Assembly: GCA_019187225.1 (NCBI GenBank)
Contig: JABAQQ010000042.1
Location: 1 to 64,000, forward strand
DNA from: Saprospiraceae bacterium
Lineage (GTDB): Bacteria > Bacteroidota > Bacteroidia > Chitinophagales > Saprospiraceae
Direction of reading: 5' to 3'
Length of the DNA: 64,000 nt
Under the pieces are notes generated by a model. It saw only the letters and a program-made list of their open reading frames with translations, made no database searches and was not told where the DNA came from. Position 1 is the stretch's first letter. Each line of letters opens with the position of its first letter. This document shows, piece by piece, positions 48,891 to 57,685 of the stretch. The position numbers were made by a program, and so were the translations under genes.

Positions 48891-51800
48891 ATGCAAGGCA
48901 AAGGCGTTGTCCGATTTTTCCTTATTGCGCTGACCTTAGTGTGTCTGTACCAGTTTTCGCTCACCATTCCGACCAGCAACATCGAGAACAGGGCGAAACG
49001 TTATGCCGATGACTGTTCGCAAAACCCGAACACCTCCTGGCGCTTGTGTTATTCCGCCTACCTGGATTCTCTTTCCAGCGAAACGGTGTTCGAAATACCC
49101 TTTATCAAAAAATTCACCTATACTGATTTGAAAAAGAGTCAGTTGGGTTTGGGGCTTGACCTGAAAGGAGGAATGAGTGTATTGCTCCAGGTAGACTTGC
49201 GCGATTTTTTGAAAAGCCTTGCGCAGAACAATACCGATCCCGCTTTTTTGCAGGCCCTGGATAAAGCGACGGAACTGCAAAAAACGCAACAGGGCGACTA
49301 TATCACCCTGTTCGCGCAATCTTGGAAGGAAACCAGCGGCGGCAAATCGCTCGCATCGGTATTCGCCCGCAACGAATCGCTCAAAAACCGGATCAACTTC
49401 GAATCGCCGGATGCCGATGTGTTGCGTACCATTCGCGAACTCGCCGACAATACGGTCAGCGAAACTTACAACCGCCTGAAACAGCGTATTGACAAACTCG
49501 GCGTGGTGCAACCCAACGTCAGCCTCGACGCCGGCCGCGACCTTATTCTGGTGGAATTGCCCGGTATTGACAACCCCCAGCGCGCCCGCGAAATGCTCCA
49601 GCGCTCCGCTAAACTCGAGTTCTGGGAAACTTACCGCCTGACCGACGAAAATCTCGCCCAACGTTTTGTTGACGCCGATATGAAACTGCGCGCATTGCTT
49701 TCGGGTGATACTACCGCAAATCTGACCCAAACCCGCAAGGATACGTCTTATGTATATCCGGCGGGCCCCGACGGGAAACCCGACTCTACCCAACAACCTG
49801 AAATGCGCGTGGTGGACGTACCGGTCTCCTCACCTGCCGATGCGCAAAACGGACCTTTGCTTTCCCTCATGCAGATGGGTAGCAACAGCACAGGCGCTAT
49901 CCTGGCCTATGCCGATAAAAACAAGATTCCGCTGATCACCAAATACCTGAGCCGTCCGGAGATCAAACAGTTATTCCCTGCCAATCTGGAGTTCCGCTGG
50001 AGCCAAAAGGCAGAAGAAGACAAGGGGATCGAAAGCACAACGATCGGAAAATATGAATTGTACGGCATCAGAAAGGTCGGCGGCGACGACAAACCCCGCC
50101 TCGACGGCTCGGTAGTGACCAACGCCAGCGAACAACCCGATCCGAGCACTGGCGAAGTGACCGTGAGCCTGGCCATGAACAACGACGGCGCGCGAACCTG
50201 GGCAGATATGACCACCAAAGCGGCCAACAACGGCAACCGCGAGATCGCCATCGTGCTCGACGACGAGGTGGTGAGTGCTCCCCGTGTCATCAATCCGATC
50301 ACAGGTGGCAATTCTTCCATCACCGGTAACTTTACCATCGAGGAAGCGAAAGACTTAGCCAATATCCTTCAGGTGGGTAAACTTCCCGCCGGCACCCACA
50401 TCGTGCAGGAAAGCCAGGTGGGCCCCTCGCTTGGCGCTGATAACATCAATAAATCGCTGATCACGATGTTGTTGTCTGTCGGTCTGTTGTGTATTTTCAT
50501 GTACGCCTATTATAAAAAAGGCGGCATCGTGAGCATCATCGCCTTGTTGGCCAATATCTTTTTCATTCTGGGCACCCTGGCTTCCATCGGAACTGTACTT
50601 ACACTACCGGGAATCGCCGGTATCGTACTGACGCTTGCCGCTGCCGTGGACGCGAACGTCATCATTTATGAACGCATCCGGGAAGAATTGCGCGCCGGAC
50701 TCTCCACCGCCAAAGCCATCAAGGAAGGTTTTCAGCATGCATTACCATCCATTATTGACGCGAACGTGACGACATTGCTCACTGCTTTTGTGCTGATGTA
50801 CTTTGGCCTTGGCCCGATCAAAGGTTTCGGAACGGTACTTACAGTGGGTATTTTTTCTTCCATGTTCACTGCCGTACTGATGAGCCGTTTTATTACTGAA
50901 TGGTGGTCGGAGCGTACGGAAATGACTTACAGCTGGCCCTGGTCAGCTACCTGGCTCGTTGGTTTCCACTACGACTGGATGGGCAAACGCAAAATTGCTT
51001 ATATCGTGTCTGCTGCGCTTATCGGTATCAGCATCGCAGCCATGGCTTTGCGTGGCTTCGAACTGGGTGTGGATTTCAAAGGCGGATATTCCTTCAACGT
51101 TCAGTTTGACAAACCCGCTGAGATAGAACAACTTCGGGGTCCGCTTACCCAAGCGTTCAACGGAAACCCCATCATCAAGTCCGTGAGCACGGGCAATGTA
51201 TACAACATTACAACCTCATATGGCATTGACGACCAGAGCGGCACTGCAATGGACAACGTGATTGCCAAATTACATGAGGGTTTGAAAGGGGCGGGTATTG
51301 ACAATAGCCTGGAACAATTCAAAAAGACCGATGGCCAGGGGACGCACATCATCTCTTCCAGCCAGGTAGGTGCAACAGTTGCCGATGATATTCGATCCTC
51401 ATCCTATAAGGCTGCGCTGTGGGCAATTGCAATTATCTTCATTTACCTGCTGGTACGCTTCCGCCGCTGGCAGTTTTCGCTCGGCGCTGTGCTTTCGCTT
51501 GCACACGACGTCATCATTACACTTGGATTTTTTGCCTTGTTACACGGTTTTGTGCCTTTCTCATTAGAAGTAGACCAGGCTATTATCGCCTGTATCCTGA
51601 CGGTTATCGGCTTTTCCGTGAATGACACTGTGATCGTTTACGACCGTATCCGCGAATTCATCAAAACGTACGCCGGCAAACCAAAACAGGAGGTATTCAA
51701 CGCCGCCATCAACACGACCTTGAGTCGTACCCTTATCACCTCAGGTACTGTGATCGTTGTGGTGCTGTTGTTGTTCCTTTTCGGTGGCGGCGCCATCAAA

Positions 51801-51974
51801 GGCTTTGCATTCGGGATGCTGGTCGGGATGATATTCGGTACCTACTCTTCGGTATTTATCGCTTCCGCTTTCGTGGTTGACCTGACAAAAGAAGAGATAC
51901 TCGAAGGAAAAATGGTGGCGGCACCCGCACAAGAAGAAAAATCCGGCAAAGCGAAGAAAGCTGTGAAGGCCTGA
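48891..51974 (+). CDS. secDF: SecDF fusion protein-export subunit
   Basis: 1027 residues. SecD and SecF are fused, as in many Bacteroidota. LGLGLDLKGGMSVLLQVDL opens the SecD part and the SecD membrane region holds AAAVDANVIIYERIREELRAG. SecF starts around residue 690 with ALRGFELGVDFKGGYSFNVQFD and contains IGFSVNDTVIVYDRIREF. It uses proton motive force to pull preproteins through SecYEG. The ATG at 48891 places the first helix at the N-terminus; the promoter at 48799 supports it. Confidence 0.96.
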   Translation: MQGKGVVRFFLIALTLVCLYQFSLTIPTSNIENRAKRYADDCSQNPNTSWRLCYSAYLDSLSSETVFEIPFIKKFTYTDLKKSQLGLGLDLKGGMSVLLQVDLRDFLKSLAQNNTDPAFLQALDKATELQKTQQGDYITLFAQSWKETSGGKSLASVFARNESLKNRINFESPDADVLRTIRELADNTVSETYNRLKQRIDKLGVVQPNVSLDAGRDLILVELPGIDNPQRAREMLQRSAKLEFWETYRLTDENLAQRFVDADMKLRALLSGDTTANLTQTRKDTSYVYPAGPDGKPDSTQQPEMRVVDVPVSSPADAQNGPLLSLMQMGSNSTGAILAYADKNKIPLITKYLSRPEIKQLFPANLEFRWSQKAEEDKGIESTTIGKYELYGIRKVGGDDKPRLDGSVVTNASEQPDPSTGEVTVSLAMNNDGARTWADMTTKAANNGNREIAIVLDDEVVSAPRVINPITGGNSSITGNFTIEEAKDLANILQVGKLPAGTHIVQESQVGPSLGADNINKSLITMLLSVGLLCIFMYAYYKKGGIVSIIALLANIFFILGTLASIGTVLTLPGIAGIVLTLAAAVDANVIIYERIREELRAGLSTAKAIKEGFQHALPSIIDANVTTLLTAFVLMYFGLGPIKGFGTVLTVGIFSSMFTAVLMSRFITEWWSERTEMTYSWPWSATWLVGFHYDWMGKRKIAYIVSAALIGISIAAMALRGFELGVDFKGGYSFNVQFDKPAEIEQLRGPLTQAFNGNPIIKSVSTGNVYNITTSYGIDDQSGTAMDNVIAKLHEGLKGAGIDNSLEQFKKTDGQGTHIISSSQVGATVADDIRSSSYKAALWAIAIIFIYLLVRFRRWQFSLGAVLSLAHDVIITLGFFALLHGFVPFSLEVDQAIIACILTVIGFSVNDTVIVYDRIREFIKTYAGKPKQEVFNAAINTTLSRTLITSGTVIVVVLLLFLFGGGAIKGFAFGMLVGMIFGTYSSVFIASAFVVDLTKEEILEGKMVAAPAQEEKSGKAKKAVKA

Positions 51975-52012
51975 TTGATATAGTCATCAATTGATTTCCA
52001 TCATGAGTCATC

Positions 52013-52068
52013 CTGACTTTTAATGACTAACCCGGCGATAAATCGCCGGGTTAGTCATTAAAAGTCAG
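52013..52068. repeat. perfect 26-bp hairpin after secDF
   Basis: The arms 52013-52038 and 52043-52068 are perfectly complementary with a 4-nt loop TAAA. The outer end CTGACTTTTAATGAC is joined to GC-rich CCCGGCGA near the loop. It may serve as the secDF terminator or be part of a mobile repeat. Confidence 0.85.
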
Positions 52069-52076
52069 TGGTTTAG

Positions 52077-52124
52077 AAACAACATGAGTCATCGCCGTAA
52101 ATTCGGGGATGACTCATGTTGTTT
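52077..52124 (+). terminator. second hairpin, ATGAGTCAT-arm family
   Basis: AAACAACATGAGTCATC (52077-52093) pairs with its complement at 52108-52124, followed by T-rich sequence. The first 37 bp of this element (52061-52097) are identical to 53801-53837. Confidence 0.75.
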
Positions 52125-52159
52125 TTTCATCTTTGCAATTCCAATTTTCATAGATCGAC

Positions 52160-52558
52160 ATGTTACCTCGTCTTTTCCGATATGAATCGAAGCGCCAGCC
52201 TTTGCTGTCGATTCACCTGTTCATCAACCGCCTGATGAGAAATGTTTTTGCAGGAATGATCATTCTTACATTCTTTTTGGGCATTGGAATTGTCGGTTAT
52301 CATATTACCTGCGGATTTTACTGGATCGATAGCCTCCTGAACGCCTCTATGATTTTGTCCGGTATGGGACCCATTGTTCCCGATCCTTGCGATAATGCTT
52401 GTACATCAGCGAGTTGCAAAATATTTGCCTCCATCTACGCACTAGTGAGCGGTGTGGTTTTTATAACGACCATCGGCATCATCGTGGCGCCGGTGGCCCA
52501 CCGCGTTTTTCATCGTTTTCACCTTGAGGATGAAGATGATGCCGGGAAGGAAAGTTGA
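52160..52558 (+). CDS. two-helix membrane protein resembling a degenerate potassium-channel pore
   Basis: 132 residues. TM1 is about residues 27-48 (NVFAGMIILTFFLGIGIVGYHI), then a pore-helix-like WIDSLLNASMILSGMGPIV, then TM2 at about 88-112 (IFASIYALVSGVVFITTIGIIVAP) and a cytoplasmic His/Arg tail. This order is that of two-TM ion channels, but the selectivity filter TVGYG is replaced by SGMGPI. Whether it conducts ions is unknown. Confidence 0.6.
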   Translation: MLPRLFRYESKRQPLLSIHLFINRLMRNVFAGMIILTFFLGIGIVGYHITCGFYWIDSLLNASMILSGMGPIVPDPCDNACTSASCKIFASIYALVSGVVFITTIGIIVAPVAHRVFHRFHLEDEDDAGKES

Positions 52559-52588
52559 AATTTGACTATTTTGCCCCAAAAATCTGTC

Positions 52589-53752
52589 ATGTTTCGGAAA
52601 TTACTCTATTTCTTTTCGCTGCTGCTGCTGGCTTCTTGCTCCATCAGCAAACGGGCAAACAGGATTCTCGCCGACACGCCCATCGTAGATACCCATATTG
52701 ATTTTCCCTGGCACCTCGTGGAGCACAACAAATGGCACCAACCGGGCTACACGGCTTATGCCGTAAAAAATCCCGACGGCGATTTCGACTTTGAACGGGC
52801 AAAAAAAGGAGGGCTGTATGGGGCGTTCATGTCCATTTATATCCCGGCGCGCTATCAAAAAGAGCTGGGTCGCTCTAAGCAAGTTGCTGATTCCCTGATT
52901 GATGTGGTCAACGCAGTAGTCAGGGACTACCCGGACAAGTTCGCACTGGCACTGCACGCCGATGACGTTTTGCGCAATTTTAAAAAAGGAATTGTCTCAC
53001 TACCGATGGGAATGGAAAACGGTTCACCCATCGAATCGCCCGCCGATGTGGCTTATTTCCACAAAAGGGGCATCCGTTACATCACACTGACACACAGCCG
53101 GGACAATCAAATCTGCGACTCGTCTTACGATACGTTGCATACGCACGGCGGTCTGAGCGATTATGGCCGAACAGTCGTACGCGAGATGAACCGCGCCGGT
53201 ATCATGGTGGATGTCAGCCACTTGTCCGACGATGCCATATGGGATGTGTTGCAAGTGGCAAAAAAACCGCTTATTGCCACACATTCGGCCTGCCGGTATT
53301 TTACGCCGGGTATGGAGCGCAATTTATCCGACACTTTGATCAAAGCAATTGCCAAAACGAACGGCGTGATACAGGTGCCTTTCAGCCATTATTTCCTCAG
53401 CAGCCGGGCACGCGAGGTGTTTCAATTGGCCGAAAAAGCGATGAAGGATTTGGGGTTGAAAGAGAACACACCGGAAGGTCGTGCATTCATGCGAACAGAA
53501 CTGACGCGCACGCACATAACCGTCCGCGACGTAGCCGACCACATTGACCACATCAGAAACCTCGTGGGCATTGATCATATCGGACTAGGAAGCGACTTCG
53601 ACGGCGTTGGGTTGGCGCTGCCACCCGACTTGTCGGACGTAAGTACCTACCCCGTTTTGGTTTCAGAATTATTAAGAAGAGGATACTCCGAAAGCGACAT
53701 CAGGAAGATTTGTTTCGGAAACGTTATCAGGGTGTGGAAGGCAAATGAATGA
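52589..53752 (+). CDS. membrane dipeptidase (peptidase M19), lipoprotein
   Basis: 387 residues. The lipobox LLLLASC gives a lipid-anchored Cys near residue 15. The metal ligands are the early HxD in VDTHIDFPWH, Glu in GMENGSPIE, His in VDVSHLSDDA and THSACR, and GSDFDG at the end. M19 enzymes hydrolyse dipeptides or D-amino-acid dipeptides. The ATG at 52589 places the signal at the N-terminus; a TTG at 52562 would be longer. Confidence 0.92.
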   Translation: MFRKLLYFFSLLLLASCSISKRANRILADTPIVDTHIDFPWHLVEHNKWHQPGYTAYAVKNPDGDFDFERAKKGGLYGAFMSIYIPARYQKELGRSKQVADSLIDVVNAVVRDYPDKFALALHADDVLRNFKKGIVSLPMGMENGSPIESPADVAYFHKRGIRYITLTHSRDNQICDSSYDTLHTHGGLSDYGRTVVREMNRAGIMVDVSHLSDDAIWDVLQVAKKPLIATHSACRYFTPGMERNLSDTLIKAIAKTNGVIQVPFSHYFLSSRAREVFQLAEKAMKDLGLKENTPEGRAFMRTELTRTHITVRDVADHIDHIRNLVGIDHIGLGSDFDGVGLALPPDLSDVSTYPVLVSELLRRGYSESDIRKICFGNVIRVWKANE

Positions 53753-53777
53753 ATTGATTTTTCATACGGTATCCAGA

Positions 53778-53868
53778 TAAAAACTAAACATGAGTCATTC
53801 AAAGTCAGTGGTTTAGAAACAACATGAGTCATCGCCGAAAATCCGGGATGACTCATGTTTAGTTTTTA
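53778..53868. terminator. hairpin between M19 and coiled-coil genes (ATGAGTCAT-arm family)
   Basis: The outer arms TAAAAACTAAACATGAGTCAT (53778-53798, read in two parts) and their complement at 53848-53868 pair perfectly over 21 bp. An inner copy of the same arm, AACATGAGTCATC, can compete for the same partner. It lies between converging stops. Confidence 0.75.
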
Positions 53869-53882
53869 TCTTTTTCCTGAAA

Positions 53883-55652
53883 TCAGGCATCTCCTTTTTT
53901 AGAGCGGGTGGATTTTTTGCCCTCTTCAGGTGTGACCTCTGCTATCTCGCCGGTGTTTTCCAGGTCATCGGCCGATTTGTGCACCACGTCGTCAATGATC
54001 CCCTGCGTGCTTTCCAGGTCATCGGCCGATTTGTGCACCACGTCGTCAATGATCCCCTGCGTGCTTTCCAGGTCATCGGCCGATTTGTGCACCACGTCGT
54101 CAATGATCCCCTGTGTGCTTTCCAGGTCATCGGCCGATTTGTGCACCACGTCGTCAATGATCCCCTGTGTGCTTTCCAGGTCATCGGCCGATTTGTGCAC
54201 CACGTCGTCAATGATCCCCTGTGTGCTTTCCAGGTCATCGGCCGATTTGTGCACCACGTCGTCAATGATCTCTTCCTTTTCGGGCTGGGATTCATCCTTT
54301 TTTGTTATGGACTCCAGCACTTCGTCGGCTTTGGCGATGGCTTTATCCAGTACTTCTCCCGTTTTCTTTGAAACATCTTCGAGGATGTCGTCGGCTTTTT
54401 CGGCTGCAACAGATGCGACTGCCTTGGCAGTGTCGAGCGCATCCATCAGCACATCTCCAAGTACATTGGCTGCGGCTTCGAAGAACTCGCCCGCTTGCTC
54501 CGGGGATTCGGTTTTCGTTTTAATCTGGGCCGCTATTTCAGACTTTGCCGCTTCTTTAGCAGCTTCTATTTTTTTCTTTTCCGCGTCTTTTTCGGCGCGC
54601 TTGCTCTCCTTATCTTTAGCCAGATTGGTTTGGCGTTCCACCTCTGCGCGGGTTTGGATGATCTCATTCAATTTTTCACGCTTGGATATCAACCGCTCTT
54701 CGATCATTTTGATTTTTGCCATCCGGATCTGCGCTTCGAGCTGGCCTTCGCTGTTGTTTACTTTTTTGCGTTGAAAAGCAAGCTCGTCTTCGTCGCGGCG
54801 GACGCTTTCTTCCATTCGTTTGGCAGCTTCAGAAAGACCGGCCAACCGGCGTTCGTGGCGTTCGACGAGCGAGCCTTCGTTGGCGGCCGGCCCGAATTTC
54901 CGCGCTTTGGCTTTTTTGAATGCTCCGTCGAGGCGGTCCCACAACTGATTGCGGTGTTCGTTGGTCATGTGTGCATCCCGGTACCGGCGTTGCATCTGTT
55001 TGAGCTCTTCAAACACACTGTTGAGTTTGGAACCGCCCGCCGCGATACGGGTTTCAATGTCGTCTAATGCTTTGTTGAATTCGTCAAAAACCGTTTGGGA
55101 GGCGGAGGTGAACTCGTTGTTTACCCGTGCGCGAATCTTTTTCAGGTCGTCGAACAACAGGTTAATATTGTCGCGCAGGCTGTCGGCGTGTTCCCGGAAA
55201 AGGTTGCGCTCGCGGCTTTGCCCCTGGACTTTATCCCAGAATGCTTTGAGGCCTTGCCAAATCTTGTTGTCGTATGAAGAAAGCGATTCAATTTTTTCCT
55301 TGAATTCGGCTAATTCTTGCTGATAGGCAGCGTAAAGTTTGGAGGAGAGGACGGCGAAATGCCACTCCGTCTGGGCGCGTTGCACTACATCGCCGCGCTC
55401 CACTTTGAGGTCGTCCGGTAAAAGGTTTTCAGTGACGCTGAGCTCGCGCTCGAGTGTCGTGTGTCCTTCAGGAAATGTAACCTCCTTGCTGTCACGCCAT
55501 TCGTTCATCATTTTATTGACAAAATCGTCGGTGGCAATGGCTTCCGGGAACGTATAGAGCATTACTTTATTGGCGTCTGCTTTCAGTTCCAGTGCGATCA
55601 GGACTTTTTCATTTTCAGCGTTGGTTCCCCAAACTACTACTTTGTTCTTCAT
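53883..55652 (-). CDS. coiled-coil protein with six 18-residue C-terminal repeats
   Basis: 589 residues. The body is long charged helices (for example RNQLWDRLDGAFKKAKARKFG, weakly similar to DUF349 units), then KDKESKRAEKDAEKKKIEAAKEAAKSEIA. The C-terminal region has six copies of an 18-residue unit beginning IIDDVVHKSADDLESTQG, each from a 54-bp DNA repeat, then a Lys-rich end. There is no signal peptide. The ATG at 55652 is preferred because the upstream frame is a repeat tract. Function is unknown; a structural or scaffolding role is plausible. Confidence 0.75.
   Translation of the reverse strand: MKNKVVVWGTNAENEKVLIALELKADANKVMLYTFPEAIATDDFVNKMMNEWRDSKEVTFPEGHTTLERELSVTENLLPDDLKVERGDVVQRAQTEWHFAVLSSKLYAAYQQELAEFKEKIESLSSYDNKIWQGLKAFWDKVQGQSRERNLFREHADSLRDNINLLFDDLKKIRARVNNEFTSASQTVFDEFNKALDDIETRIAAGGSKLNSVFEELKQMQRRYRDAHMTNEHRNQLWDRLDGAFKKAKARKFGPAANEGSLVERHERRLAGLSEAAKRMEESVRRDEDELAFQRKKVNNSEGQLEAQIRMAKIKMIEERLISKREKLNEIIQTRAEVERQTNLAKDKESKRAEKDAEKKKIEAAKEAAKSEIAAQIKTKTESPEQAGEFFEAAANVLGDVLMDALDTAKAVASVAAEKADDILEDVSKKTGEVLDKAIAKADEVLESITKKDESQPEKEEIIDDVVHKSADDLESTQGIIDDVVHKSADDLESTQGIIDDVVHKSADDLESTQGIIDDVVHKSADDLESTQGIIDDVVHKSADDLESTQGIIDDVVHKSADDLENTGEIAEVTPEEGKKSTRSKKGDA
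53955..54278 (-). repeat. six tandem 54-bp repeats inside the coiled-coil gene
   Basis: Six units of 54 bp, marked on the + strand by GTCATCGGCCGATTTGTG at 53964, 54018, 54072, 54126, 54180 and 54234. They are almost identical; the main difference is a C/T in CCCTGCGTG versus CCCTGTGTG, with the variants clustered (two then three), which shows recent stepwise amplification. Confidence 0.95.
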
Positions 55653-55665
55653 AAGAAACGGTGTG

Positions 55666-55730
55666 CGGTTGACGGTAATGGGTTGAAGGTAAAGGGTAGA
55701 GGGTTGATGGTAGAAGATAAAGGGTGAAAA
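55666..55730 (-). repeat. heptamer array, leader arm before the coiled-coil gene
   Basis: The + strand reads GGGTTGA, AGGTAAA, GGGTAGA, GGGTTGA, TGGTAGA, AGATAAA, GGGTGAA at 7 bp. In the gene sense it is TTTACCT/TCAACCC-like and G-poor, and it ends 14 nt before the ATG. Confidence 0.78.
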
Positions 55731-55746
55731 TGAGATGTAACATGAT

Positions 55747-55798
55747 TTACCCCTTACCTTCCACCCTCCACCTTCTATCTTCCGCCTTCTATCCTCCC
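55747..55798 (+). repeat. heptamer array, facing arm
   Basis: TTACCTT, CCACCCT, CCACCTT, CTATCTT, CCGCCTT, CTATCCT at 7 bp. It is complementary in type to 55666-55730 and lies between asd and the coiled-coil gene. Confidence 0.78.
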
Positions 55799-55819
55799 AA
55801 ATGGTTTCGGGCGGCAAAA

Positions 55820-56842
55820 TTATATTGCAATTGCAGTTTTTTTCACTTTTAATTTCAAAATCCCTTGCGCGAGCAAATACTCTGCGATCTGAACGGCATT
55901 GGTTGCTGCGCCTTTGCGCAGATTATCTGACACAATCCACATATTCAGTGTGTTAGGCTGGCTTTCGTCGCGACGCAAGCGACCTACAAATACGTCGTCT
56001 TTATCATGTGCGAACAGCGGCATGGGATATTTAGCCTCTGCCGGATTGTCCACCACCGTTATGCCCGGTGCTTTTTCCAGCATGTTGCGCACCTCGGCAA
56101 GGTCAAAATCGCGCTCGAATTCGACGTTCACCGCTTCCGAGTGCCCGCCAATAACCGGTACCCGAACGGTGGTCGAAGTAACACGAATGCTGTCGTCGCC
56201 CATGATCTTTTTGGTTTCGTTCACCATTTTCATCTCTTCCTTTGTGTATCCGTTTTCCGTAAACACATCAATATGAGGCAGCAGGTTCAAGTCAATCTGG
56301 TAGGGATAGGCGCGCTCGCCAGATTTGCCTTTGCGTTCGTTCATCAGCTGATTTACCGCCTTGACACCCGTTCCGGTGACACTTTGGTAGGTGCTGACGA
56401 CGACGCGTTTGATCTTATATTTATCGTGCAACGGCTTAAGCGCCACGACCATTTGGATCGTGGAGCAGTTCGGATTGGCGATGATCTTGTCCTGCTTTGT
56501 CAGCACCCCGGCATTTACTTCGGGTACGATCAGTTTTTTTTCAGGATCCATCCGCCAGGCAGAGGAATTATCAATCACGATCGTACCACGTTCGGCGAAT
56601 CGTGGCGCCCACTCTTTGGACACACTGCCCCCTGCGGAAAAAATCGCTACATCGGGTCGTTTTCCTACAGCCGCGTCCAGGCTGATGATCTTATAACGCT
56701 TTCCGCGAAATTTGATCGTCTTACCCACCGATCTTTCGCTGGCTACCGGAAAAAGTTTTGTGACAGGGAAGTTGCGTTCTTCGAGCACTTGCAACATTTT
56801 CGTGCCTACCAAACCGGTGGCACCTACAACTGCTACTTTCAT
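55820..56842 (-). CDS. asd: aspartate-semialdehyde dehydrogenase
   Basis: 340 residues. NADP-binding VGATGLVGTKML at 6-17, the catalytic Cys126 in NPNCSTIQ, and GGHSEAVNVEF later. It reduces aspartyl phosphate for Lys, Met, Thr and diaminopimelate synthesis. Its leader holds an ATTCACTC 8-mer repeat. Confidence 0.95.
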   Translation of the reverse strand: MKVAVVGATGLVGTKMLQVLEERNFPVTKLFPVASERSVGKTIKFRGKRYKIISLDAAVGKRPDVAIFSAGGSVSKEWAPRFAERGTIVIDNSSAWRMDPEKKLIVPEVNAGVLTKQDKIIANPNCSTIQMVVALKPLHDKYKIKRVVVSTYQSVTGTGVKAVNQLMNERKGKSGERAYPYQIDLNLLPHIDVFTENGYTKEEMKMVNETKKIMGDDSIRVTSTTVRVPVIGGHSEAVNVEFERDFDLAEVRNMLEKAPGITVVDNPAEAKYPMPLFAHDKDDVFVGRLRRDESQPNTLNMWIVSDNLRKGAATNAVQIAEYLLAQGILKLKVKKTAIAI

Positions 56843-56849
56843 TTAAACA

Positions 56850-56872
56850 ATGAGTGAATGAGTGAATGAGTG
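56850..56872 (-). repeat. short-period leader repeat before asd
   Basis: The + strand reads TGAGTGAA, TGAGTGAA, TGAGTGAC, an 8-bp period, seven bases before the asd ATG. It is the only array with a clear 8-bp unit. Confidence 0.65.
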
Positions 56873-56958
56873 ACCTTGAGGTCGCAAAAATAGAGCGGAC
56901 TTTCCAGTCTGCCAAACCTCAACGGACTGTCAGGGGTAGAAAGTCCGCCCAACATGAT

Positions 56959-56966
56959 AACTTTGC
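56959..56966 (+). promoter_or_regulatory. putative psd promoter -7 box (TAACTTTG)
   Basis: It fits TAnnTTTG. It lies inside the frame of an earlier ATG (56954), so it supports the later ATG at 56987 as the true start. Confidence 0.55.
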
Positions 56967-56986
56967 GGCATCAAATCTGCTTGCAA

Positions 56987-57640
56987 ATGTTGTTTAGGAT
57001 ACACAAAGAAGGTCGCACCATACTGCTTGTCGCTGCATTGGTACTCGTTGGACTTAATCTTGCCGTCTGGAACCTGGCCCAGATGATTTTCTGGCCGGTT
57101 CTCATTTTATCCACTATTTTTTATCTCGTTATACTTCAATTTTTTAGAAATCCGGCGCGGGTGATCCTTCTGGCCGACAATAAAATCGTATATGCCCCGG
57201 CGGACGGTAAGGTATGCGCGATAGAGGAGGTCTTCGAAGCGGAATATTTCAAGGACAAAAGGCTGCAGGTTTCTATCTTCATGTCGCCGTTCAACGTGCA
57301 CGTCAACCGCAATCCGGTTAGTGGCATGGTGAATTATTTTCGGTACCACCCCGGCAAATATTTGGTGGCTTGGCATCCTAAAAGCAGCACTGAGAACGAA
57401 CGCACCACCATTGTGTATGATTCCGGCAATGGAGAGATCCTGATGCGCCAGATCGCGGGAGCGTTGGCCAAACGCATCAAGTGGTATATTCGCGAAGGCG
57501 AGCGGGTGGAACAGGGATGCGATATGGGATTTATCAAATTCGGATCACGGGTGGATCTGTTCCTTCCACTCGATGCGAAGATTGAAGTCGCGATGGATCA
57601 GCAGGTCAAAGGGAATAAAACGGTGGTGGCGCGGCTTTGA
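56987..57640 (+). CDS. psd: phosphatidylserine decarboxylase
   Basis: 217 residues, the short PSD form. One or two N-terminal hydrophobic segments precede FFRNPAR and the VYAPADGKV core; SIFMSPFNVHVNRNPVSG is the family centre. The autoprocessing Ser is in IKFGSRVDLF (GS cleavage). It makes phosphatidylethanolamine at the membrane. The start 56987 is chosen because a promoter box overlaps the upstream alternative. Confidence 0.9.
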   Translation: MLFRIHKEGRTILLVAALVLVGLNLAVWNLAQMIFWPVLILSTIFYLVILQFFRNPARVILLADNKIVYAPADGKVCAIEEVFEAEYFKDKRLQVSIFMSPFNVHVNRNPVSGMVNYFRYHPGKYLVAWHPKSSTENERTTIVYDSGNGEILMRQIAGALAKRIKWYIREGERVEQGCDMGFIKFGSRVDLFLPLDAKIEVAMDQQVKGNKTVVARL

Positions 57641-57685
57641 AACGGGAAATCGAGCGCTATAAATCGCAGCGGGTGGGGTTATTTG

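Noticed and set aside
53955-54278. CRISPR or direct-repeat array
   Set aside because: The 54-bp repeats are in frame inside a protein-coding gene and have no spacers.
53908-54774. Open frame (288 codons) opposite the coiled-coil repeats
   Set aside because: The 54-bp repeats have no stop in this frame, so an open frame follows by chance; the residues are Ser/Thr-rich and meaningless.
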